The notes beneath the pieces were generated by a model. That model saw only the letters and a list, made by a program, of their open reading frames with translations, was not told the DNA's origin and made no database searches. The position numbers and the translations under genes are program-made. A stretch of DNA of 22,702 nucleotides. It comes from an uncultured Muribaculaceae bacterium. Its GTDB lineage: Bacteria; Bacteroidota; Bacteroidia; Bacteroidales; Muribaculaceae. The stretch is taken from positions 1-22,702 of the forward strand of contig CAKUKR010000034.1 of assembly GCA_934663645.1 (NCBI GenBank), in the 5' to 3' direction. Of the stretch, positions 1 through 5,906 are shown one piece after another (position 1 is the stretch's first letter; each line of letters begins with the position of its first letter).

Positions 1-1
1 G

Positions 2-460
2 GGATGGATTTGGTGGGTGGCTGCTGCGGTTGTCGTCGTTGCCGGCGGTGTGTGGTATTTTGCCGCACGCGACAACGGTGATGCCACACAGCAAGAGCAG
101 ACGGCAGTCGTTGCTGCCGCTGAGCCTGCCAGTGACTCCTCGGCGGAAGAAGCGACAATGCAGGAGAGCGGCGAGGTCGCGCCGGGCACAACACCGCAGA
201 CAGCTGATGCCGGGCAACCCGCTGCCGCTGAACCGGCTGCTCCCGCAACCGCTCCCGAGAATGACAAGCCCGCTGCAAAGGCTGCCGACAAGCAGCCCGC
301 TGCCGCAAAGGCTGCTCCGACTGGCGACATCGAGGACACTGCCATGAACGTTATCCGTGGCAACTACGGCAACGGCAACGCACGCAAGCAGAACCTCGGC
401 GACAAGTACCAGACGATACAGAACCGCGTCAACCAGCTCAAACGCGAGGGCGCGTTCTGA
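2..460 (+). CDS. Membrane-anchored protein, 3' end, with Cpl-7-like C-terminal motif (partial)
   Basis: The reading frame is open from the window edge, so the 5' end is missing; an internal GTG at 17 is probably not the start because the hydrophobic stretch begins before it. The visible 152 residues start with a Trp/Ala/Val transmembrane segment (WIWWVAAAVVVV and on to about residue 22). An Ala/Pro/Gln/Glu-rich linker of about 80 residues follows, then a compact C-terminal segment of about 45 residues with the core VIRGNYGNGNARKQNLGDKY followed by IQNRVNQL. That core resembles the Cpl-7 type cell-wall-binding repeat (V-x-x-G-x-W/Y-G-N-G-x-x-R ... L ... Y ... VQ-x-RVN). This suggests a protein with an unseen N-terminal domain, one membrane anchor and a peptidoglycan-facing tail. 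Similar architectures in Bacteroidales can have a DNA-binding (HU-like) N-terminus, but nothing here shows that. The Cpl-7 assignment is by eye only. Confidence 0.7.
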   Translation, partial: GWIWWVAAAVVVVAGGVWYFAARDNGDATQQEQTAVVAAAEPASDSSAEEATMQESGEVAPGTTPQTADAGQPAAAEPAAPATAPENDKPAAKAADKQPAAAKAAPTGDIEDTAMNVIRGNYGNGNARKQNLGDKYQTIQNRVNQLKREGAF

Positions 461-474
461 CACAACCCACATGC

Positions 475-575
475 CAGCGCAGGGACACGGCGTGCCGTGT
501 CCGAAGGATCAAAACTACAATTATTTGATTTGCAAAGACTTGACTGCGGACACGGCACGCCGTGTCCCTACGCTG
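475..575. repeat. REPIN-like inverted pair of 20-bp palindromes
   Basis: Two copies of a GC-rich palindrome lie in opposite orientation. Positions 483-502 read ggacacggcgtgccgtgtcc and 548-567 are its exact reverse complement. Each copy is itself a near-perfect palindrome with 9-bp arms around a 2-nt centre. Outside the core the match continues (ag/ct at 481-482 and 568-569, then cagcg at 475-479 against cgctg at 571-575, with one mismatch between). About 44 bases of AT-richer DNA separate the copies. This layout, two palindromic units facing each other in an intergenic region, is that of a REP doublet (REPIN), a non-autonomous element normally moved by a REP-associated tyrosine transposase encoded elsewhere. 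The family assignment is inference; the repeat itself is directly visible. Confidence 0.7.
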
Positions 576-600
576 CCAGCAACAAAACGATAGCATTCTT

Positions 601-628
601 GAGTTATGGCGCAGCTGTGCCGTAACTC
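601..628. repeat. 28-bp imperfect palindrome, second repeat-like unit
   Basis: The sequence gagttatggc-gcagctgt-gccgtaactc is a dyad centred between 614 and 615. All 14 position pairs match except 607/622 and 611/618, and both of those would be G-U pairs in RNA. It starts 26 bases after the doublet at 475-575 and ends 15 bases before the start codon at 644. It could be a second family of dispersed palindrome, an RNA hairpin in the leader of the small membrane protein gene, or a protein-binding dyad. Confidence 0.55.
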
Positions 629-643
629 TGCCGAGAACTGACT

Positions 644-820
644 ATGGACATATTCGCAATCATAATCGGACTGGCCGTGTGGCTGGTCATACCGATACTC
701 ACCGACAGCGCATTCAAAAAGAAGGCGCACCGCCGCGCTGCCGCCATGCTCTGCCGCATCGTCGGCATAGCAATCATCGCCGTGGCCCTGTTCCGATACC
801 TCTCATCGCTGATATCATGA
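644..820 (+). CDS. Small membrane protein (58 aa), two transmembrane helices
   Basis: An ATG at 644 opens a 58-residue frame that ends at a TGA overlapping the next gene's start codon (ATGA, 817-820). The product begins MDIFAIIIGLAVWLVIPIL, a first helix at residues 3-19. A basic, hydrophilic turn follows (FKKKAHRRAAAM, residues 24-35), then a second helix at residues 36-52 (LCRIVGIAIIAVALF) and a short polar tail. The positive loop predicts both ends on the periplasmic side and the loop in the cytoplasm. I do not recognise a family. Support for this being a real gene comes from the clean hairpin-helix pattern and the four-base overlap with the lipoprotein gene, which suggests translational coupling. 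It is short enough that automatic gene callers could miss it. Confidence 0.6.
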   Translation: MDIFAIIIGLAVWLVIPILTDSAFKKKAHRRAAAMLCRIVGIAIIAVALFRYLSSLIS

Positions 821-1425
821 AACCCTCAACGGCTATCCTGACGACAACCGCAGCCGCTCTGCTGCTCATGGGGTGCGCGAGAAACAACGGCAACAACGGC
901 AACAACGGCGGCGGCGAAACAGCCGCCAAGGCAGAACTGACCGAACAGCAGGACTCGCTGATGCAACACGGCTGGCAGATGCCGGCTAAAGTCACAACCG
1001 GCGAGCTGCCCGAACAGTACGGCATACGCAACCGGTACGGCCAGCAGGACAACTGGTTTGACATCGCCGTCAGCGAGGGGCTGAACGTTGCCGTCAAGGT
1101 GATGGACGCAGCCACCGACGAGTGCATACGGTACGTCTATGTGGCAGAGAACTCCTCGGAGACAATCAACCAGATACCGCCGGGGCAGTATTACCTCAAG
1201 CTCGCCTACGGCCACGACTGGATGGAACAGGAGCAGCCCGACGGCAGGACAGTGGGCAAGTTCACACGCGATGCCGTGTATGAGCGCAGCACCGACACAT
1301 TCGACTTCGGAGTGAAGCACTCGACAGCAATGGTCAACTACTCGCTGGAAATCAAGGTGAGCAAATCAGCGCACACGAGCAATTTCAGGACACAGGAAAT
1401 CGACGAGGCCACATTCCTCGAATAA
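817..1425 (+). CDS. Putative lipoprotein of unknown function (202 aa)
   Basis: The start at 817 is preferred over an in-frame upstream start at 562 because it gives a proper lipoprotein signal: MKPSTAILTTTAAALLLMGC with lipobox L-M-G-C at residues 17-20, so Cys20 would be lipidated after signal peptidase II cleavage. The mature protein starts with a low-complexity Asn/Gly linker (NNGNNGNNGGG). The body has beta-rich segments such as LNVAVKVMDAATDECIRYVY and IPPGQYYLKLAYGHDW, the latter resembling the turn-strand pattern of carboxypeptidase-regulatory-like or transthyretin-like folds. I do not recognise the family and assign no function. The gene overlaps the small membrane protein upstream by four bases and is followed by a strong hairpin at 1443-1482. 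Location is predicted at the outer or inner membrane, facing the periplasm or the outside. Confidence 0.8.
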   Translation: MKPSTAILTTTAAALLLMGCARNNGNNGNNGGGETAAKAELTEQQDSLMQHGWQMPAKVTTGELPEQYGIRNRYGQQDNWFDIAVSEGLNVAVKVMDAATDECIRYVYVAENSSETINQIPPGQYYLKLAYGHDWMEQEQPDGRTVGKFTRDAVYERSTDTFDFGVKHSTAMVNYSLEIKVSKSAHTSNFRTQEIDEATFLE

Positions 1426-1442
1426 CTGCATATCAACGGACT

Positions 1443-1482
1443 ATCCCCTCCGTGCCTGCCGGTCGGCAGATTCGGAGGGGAT
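1443..1482. terminator. Hairpin between convergent genes, likely terminator
   Basis: Perfect 10-bp arms, atcccctccg (1443-1452) and cggaggggat (1473-1482), enclose a second perfect 6-bp stem, ctgccg (1456-1461) and cggcag (1464-1469). It sits between the plus-strand lipoprotein gene (ends 1425) and the minus-strand peptidase gene (ends 1551), where it can serve either side. On the plus strand the tail is tttcattc, which is only moderately T-rich; on the minus strand there is no T tract. Confidence 0.65.
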
Positions 1483-1550
1483 TTCATTCATGTCAAGTCT
1501 GCATGCTCTGCCGCATCTGTCTCACGATGCGGGCAACTAACTCATAATAA

Positions 1551-4373
1551 TCAATTATGCACCATTATTTTGAATGATCTATTTGCAAACCGTGCTATGT
1601 AAATTCCAGACGCAGCCACACGGATACGTCCTATGCCTTCGGCATCAAGCGTCACTGCAGCCGCAAGCCGTCCATCTGGAGAGTATACCAGAACAGGCGC
1701 GTAAGGCTCACCCTGCAATGTGATGCAATCACCGGTAACGGAAACCGCGCACACACGGCCTGCGTCAATGTCCGTGACAGACGAGTTGTCGAGTTTCACC
1801 TCTTGTCCTTTGGAAACAAGCGACTTCACGCCAGACTGGTCTACAGCCTGCACCATGTACACGAAGTCCGTCAGTCCGGCCGGGAGATTGTCAACCTTCC
1901 AGCTTGTCACGTTGCCAACATCGAGGCCTTCGTAGCCCGGCACGTTGACCTGTGCGCTTCCGCCTACAGAAATCACTATGTCGTCCATGGCAATCTCGCC
2001 CGTGCCGTAGCTGCGGAATATGAAACGCACCTGGCGCACGCCTTGCGGTATGTCCCTGATGTCAACAGTCGTCGCCTCACGGCTCAATGACGTCACCGAC
2101 ATGAGGCTGACCCATTCGCCGTTGGCAAGCCCTTCCACCTCCAGACAGCTCTGGGTGTTGACCTTGACGCCCTTGTACCAGAAGCTGATGCCAAGCACAT
2201 CGTAATCGTAAGCCTTGGTCGTAATGCAAGACCCGTCGACTGTCATCTTGGCAGACGGCACAGCCTTGCCGCAATACTCCTTGTCTTCGTAACGGGAAGT
2301 GTTCTCGCTGAACTCCCAGCCTCTCGGCAGCATGAAAGTCATAGAGCCGAACGAGCAGGTGTTGTCGTGTGGAGCGACCTCCGTTGAGGAAGCCACGGTG
2401 AGGATATAGCTTGCGGCCCCGTCCATAGGCTTCCAGTTGGCAGTGAACGAAGTATCCGTGACATCTGTAGCTGGCATCACCTCCGGAGTGAAGTAGGGGA
2501 ACGTGAGCTCAGGTGTCCTGACATGCATTTCTGGAGAAAGTTCGCTGCGCCGCGAGCCGTTGACAGCCCTGTACACTGCATAATAGTCTGTTTCTGCGAC
2601 AAGGTTCTCGACGGCGACTGACGTTTCACCATCAACGTTGAGTGCATTGAAGCCATCGAGATATATGGGGCTTCCTCCCTCATCCTTGGTGTACACGCTC
2701 ACTTCGTATGACTTGGCACGGTCAACCGCATTCCATGAAAGCCGGAACGAGACCGGGGTCACGTCTTCAGCCATGGGAGCCTCTGGCGTGCCGAACACGA
2801 AATCACCGCCGTCCACGTCAAATGTTATCACGCCATCCGTTTCCTCGATGTTGGTAATCGGCGGCATTTCCTCGCCGTACCAGTTCCGGAACGCAGGATT
2901 TGAGTCAGCCGTGAAGTTCGTCTTGCCGGTTGTGCCAGGCCACGCAGCTCCTGTGTCACTGTTGCCGGCACCGTTTGCCTCCACCAGATCGACATACTGA
3001 TGTGTCTGGCTGTTGTTGACCTCATTGAGATCCCAAGTGCGCTGGTCGAAGTCGATGTGCCATATCAGCATGCCGTGTCCCGGCAGGTAGGTATCCCACT
3101 TGGTCTGCTGGCGGTTCTCGAACAGGAAAAACTCGTTGGTGTTGCGCGTAGGCATCAGGCAGCCCTTGTTGGAGCTCTGCAGCTCGGGGAGCGTGACGGT
3201 AGCCGCCTCGCCGAGCACATCCATGTCGAGCCATCCCATGGCGTTGCGCTCGTATGCCGAATATGTCGGCGGAGTGCGGCTGTCATTGTTGTAAGGGCCG
3301 TAGTCCATGATTGACCATTTGCCCGGCGTGTATCCGTCCTTCACCATCCCGTTGGTGCAGTAAAGGTCAGGCAACCCCATTACGTGCGAAAACTCGTGGC
3401 AGAAAGTGCCGATGCCGTCAGGCAGCCCCGCCTGTGTCTGCCACTCGTTTGAACAGGCGTAACGGCTCACGAGCACACCGTCTGCGAGGAACTCCTTGCG
3501 CTGCGCCGTCAGTTCCCAGGCATGCGGCCAGATGCACTCCGACGGCCCGCCGTCATTCTCGCCCTGGCCGGCATAGAACAGGTATACATTGTCGAGTTTG
3601 CCGTCCTTGTCATTGTCATACTGGCTGAAGTCCACCTCTGGGTCAAGGAGTTCAATGGCATGTACGACCATGTCCTCGGGCCGGCTGTCATGGCTGTATG
3701 CAGTGCTTGCCCCATAATAGCTTCTCTTGTAAGGCAAAGTCACCGGGCCGTATACGTCAAACTCGGGTTCAAACTGGCCGTTGGATGCATCCATGTAATA
3801 GTCCCTTGCCGACCCCGTGCCACGGTAGTCGCTGAAACCCGGCTGGTTCAGCAGGTTGGTGAAATACGTCTTGGGATCGTCGAGCCTGAACTTCACGTTG
3901 GAATACTGCACCAGTATCACGAGACCCTTCACCTTTCCGCTCTTCGGGAACTCCGTTGAAGACAGCCCTATGCCAGACTGCGGGATTATGCGGCGAGGAG
4001 CATTGGCCTTGGCGGCCTCCGCTTTCAGGCTCCGCACGAAGTCCTGCTCCCCGGGCGCGTTGGAAAGCCATTGCCGCAATGCGGCGGAACGCACAGACAC
4101 GTCGCACGCCTTATAGTCAGAAGCCACCGGCATGCCGTTTTCCATGCTGGCAAAACACAATGTGCCATCTTCGCCGGCCATGAGCGGGTATCCGTCTGCC
4201 GACAGGTAGTAGTGGAATGACTCATCGCCATGCAGCGTCACCTTGACGGTTGTCCCGTCCGGCTGCGTGAATGTCAGCACGCCCTGCTTTGCCGGTATGG
4301 CAAATGCAGTGGCCAATCCGGCTGCGAGCAAGAACGCCCCTGCGCATCTCTTGATATCAATCATCTTTGCCAT
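1551..4373 (-). CDS. Secreted M6-family metallopeptidase with Fn3 domains and T9SS-like tail (940 aa)
   Basis: Residues 1-25 form a signal peptide (MAKMIDIKRC...LATAFA); Met4 is an equally possible start. Residues 31-65 match the short propeptide-like segment seen in M6 (immune inhibitor A-like) peptidases. The catalytic domain spans about 145-520. It contains the zinc motif HEFSHVMGLPD, with His326, Glu327, His330 and downstream Asp336, plus a metzincin-like WSIMDYG turn with Met356, so all expected zinc-site residues are present. An acidic, possibly calcium-binding stretch (QYDNDKDGKLDNVYLFY) lies at 251-267. A fibronectin type III domain covers 530-620. A second Fn3-like unit starts at 632, is interrupted by a jelly-roll-like domain (about 672-806) and seems to resume at 815-857. 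The C-terminus (YSPDGRLAA...GIYIARFANRSFKIMV) is a sorting-tail type. It is the last gene of a probable three-gene run, starting 13 nt after the preceding stop. Expected role: extracellular or surface proteolysis; the substrate is unknown. Confidence 0.9.
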   Translation of the reverse strand: MAKMIDIKRCAGAFLLAAGLATAFAIPAKQGVLTFTQPDGTTVKVTLHGDESFHYYLSADGYPLMAGEDGTLCFASMENGMPVASDYKACDVSVRSAALRQWLSNAPGEQDFVRSLKAEAAKANAPRRIIPQSGIGLSSTEFPKSGKVKGLVILVQYSNVKFRLDDPKTYFTNLLNQPGFSDYRGTGSARDYYMDASNGQFEPEFDVYGPVTLPYKRSYYGASTAYSHDSRPEDMVVHAIELLDPEVDFSQYDNDKDGKLDNVYLFYAGQGENDGGPSECIWPHAWELTAQRKEFLADGVLVSRYACSNEWQTQAGLPDGIGTFCHEFSHVMGLPDLYCTNGMVKDGYTPGKWSIMDYGPYNNDSRTPPTYSAYERNAMGWLDMDVLGEAATVTLPELQSSNKGCLMPTRNTNEFFLFENRQQTKWDTYLPGHGMLIWHIDFDQRTWDLNEVNNSQTHQYVDLVEANGAGNSDTGAAWPGTTGKTNFTADSNPAFRNWYGEEMPPITNIEETDGVITFDVDGGDFVFGTPEAPMAEDVTPVSFRLSWNAVDRAKSYEVSVYTKDEGGSPIYLDGFNALNVDGETSVAVENLVAETDYYAVYRAVNGSRRSELSPEMHVRTPELTFPYFTPEVMPATDVTDTSFTANWKPMDGAASYILTVASSTEVAPHDNTCSFGSMTFMLPRGWEFSENTSRYEDKEYCGKAVPSAKMTVDGSCITTKAYDYDVLGISFWYKGVKVNTQSCLEVEGLANGEWVSLMSVTSLSREATTVDIRDIPQGVRQVRFIFRSYGTGEIAMDDIVISVGGSAQVNVPGYEGLDVGNVTSWKVDNLPAGLTDFVYMVQAVDQSGVKSLVSKGQEVKLDNSSVTDIDAGRVCAVSVTGDCITLQGEPYAPVLVYSPDGRLAAAVTLDAEGIGRIRVAASGIYIARFANRSFKIMVHN

Positions 4374-4386
4374 GCTGTCCTCTGTG

Positions 4387-5811
4387 TCATTTTACCAATA
4401 CCTTTTCCGCCTTGCCGCCGCATACGCGGACGTAGATGCCTCGGCCGAGGTTGTCCTTGTCCGCCTTGCGTCCGTCTACCGTGTAGTACTCAGGCTCGGC
4501 GTCAGTTTCGTCCGAAGCGACACCCTCTATCCCCGCAAGGTCAACATAGTCGCTGTACACTATTTTGTACACGTCGCCCCAGTCGCCCTCGGTGGAGTCC
4601 TGTATGGGCGTAAACTCGCGGCGCAGGTATTCGGTCGGGTATCCGTTTGCCGGGTCATAGGTCACATCCCCTGCCACCCAGCTTTCTATAGAGGCATGGC
4701 CGAAGAACTTGTCGACCTTTGCTTCCGTCAGGTTGTAATACTCGTCATAAGTCTGGGTAACGTTCTGTATCATCTCCGTTGTCTCTTCATAATAGGGACG
4801 CAAGTCCTGGAGCATCACGATTTTCTGCTTGTGCCCGCCGTATGGCAGGTAAGTGTACTCGCTTGTCTGCGTGGTCGGGAACATGCCGGCGTATTTGTAC
4901 TCCAGCGTAGAGGTATAGTCCTCGCCGTCATACGTGACTTGCATCTTCACGTCGGTAATGAGCTTGTCCAGCCCGTTGACAGTGGCAGACTTGATTTTGT
5001 TGTTGCCTGTCGTGATTTCGTTCAAGCTGATGATCTGGCCGTCTGTCTCAAACCACTCGCAGTCTGAATACACCTCGTCAGCGCTCCACTCGAAGTCGCC
5101 GGTCTCGGCGTTCTGCCCCAATGAACGGGCTTGGATGGTCTTGGGCGTGCGTCCGTCGTATGTCGTGTGTATCTTTTCGACTTCGAGATATTCCTCGTCA
5201 TACCATGTTGAGGCAGTCATATCCACGATGTCGCCATTCTCGTTACGGGTGATGACCTGCTTGTATGATTGGTCATCCGTGACCCACTCGCCGCCCAGGT
5301 AAGATTCCGACAGCTGCTCTGCAACTGTGTATTTGAGTATAGGGTCGTAAGTTATTCTCTGCCGCTGGTAAGGGCCGAGGTTGTCGGGAGTGTCACCGAC
5401 TGTGATTTCCACGCTCACAGGACGGCCCAGATCATCGTATGTCGTTTTAATCAGGGCAAATGGCACGATGGTCGTATTGCCCTTCTCAAGGCTCTCTTGC
5501 AGTTCGGTAAGGGTACGTCCCTCGCTGTCGTATGTAAACGAGTATTTGCCTATGTCTCTCCAGGAAATGCCGCTGAACGTCGAGTAAATCGCCGTGCCGG
5601 GCTTCCACCTGTGTTCTGCTCCGTTGCTGCGGGCTGCCTGCGACGGCAGCATGCGCGCCTGAACGCCGACCGCTTCCTTTTGCCGCTCGCGCAGAGCCGC
5701 CGGCACCTTCGAGGCGTAAGGGTTTGCTGTCAGTGCATACTCGGCAGCATTCAGGGCCGCCGTGCTTGCGGCTAAGGCCGCTGCCAATGCGATGCTTGTT
5801 TTCAGTCTCAT
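4387..5811 (-). CDS. Secreted YD-motif protein with T9SS-like C-terminal tail (474 aa)
   Basis: The start at 5811 is chosen because it places a textbook signal peptide at the N-terminus (MRLKTSIALAAALAASTAALNA); an in-frame ATG 11 codons upstream would only add a polar extension. The mature protein shows at least six YD-like segments of the form hydrophobic-x-TYD-(x)-G/N followed by a strand: SFTYDSEGRTLTEL (91-104), KTTYDDLGRPVSVEI (122-136), HTTYDGRTPKTI (216-227), QVTYDGEDYTSTLEY (291-305), QTYDEYYNLTEAKV (353-366) and DVTYDPANGYPTEY (382-395). These resemble Rhs/YD repeats but without toxin or processing domains. The end, YYTVDGRKADKDNLGRGIYV followed by RVCGGKAEKVLVK, is a probable type IX secretion signal. 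Function is unknown; a surface fibre or binding protein is plausible. It lies between the three-repeat protein gene upstream and the M6 peptidase gene 13 nt downstream. Confidence 0.82.
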   Translation of the reverse strand: MRLKTSIALAAALAASTAALNAAEYALTANPYASKVPAALRERQKEAVGVQARMLPSQAARSNGAEHRWKPGTAIYSTFSGISWRDIGKYSFTYDSEGRTLTELQESLEKGNTTIVPFALIKTTYDDLGRPVSVEITVGDTPDNLGPYQRQRITYDPILKYTVAEQLSESYLGGEWVTDDQSYKQVITRNENGDIVDMTASTWYDEEYLEVEKIHTTYDGRTPKTIQARSLGQNAETGDFEWSADEVYSDCEWFETDGQIISLNEITTGNNKIKSATVNGLDKLITDVKMQVTYDGEDYTSTLEYKYAGMFPTTQTSEYTYLPYGGHKQKIVMLQDLRPYYEETTEMIQNVTQTYDEYYNLTEAKVDKFFGHASIESWVAGDVTYDPANGYPTEYLRREFTPIQDSTEGDWGDVYKIVYSDYVDLAGIEGVASDETDAEPEYYTVDGRKADKDNLGRGIYVRVCGGKAEKVLVK

Positions 5812-5843
5812 GGTATATCGTGTTGTTATCAGGGCATTTGACA

Positions 5844-5871
5844 CCCCAGCGGCGACTCTGCGCCGCCGGGG
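5844..5871 (-). terminator. GC-rich hairpin between two secreted-protein genes (terminator or attenuator)
   Basis: The arms ccccagcggcg (5844-5854) and cgccgccgggg (5861-5871) pair over 11 bp with one mismatch around a 6-nt loop. It lies in the 95-base gap between the gene ending at 5907 and the gene starting at 5811, both on the minus strand. There is no good T run after the stem in the minus direction, so partial termination or processing that lowers downstream expression is more likely than a full stop. Confidence 0.5.
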
Positions 5872-5906
5872 TTCTCTTGTTGAAAAGTTATTATCAGGAC
5901 CTGCAG

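Noticed and set aside
562..816. N-terminal extension of the lipoprotein from an upstream in-frame start
   Set aside because: The extension would begin within the inverted repeat and run through the small membrane gene in another frame, and it would bury the lipoprotein signal.
4243..5067. Long open frame on the plus strand opposite the YD-motif and M6 peptidase genes
   Set aside because: It is antisense to two well-supported secreted proteins, has no signal peptide or domain, and its Cys/Val-rich composition is that of a reverse-frame shadow.
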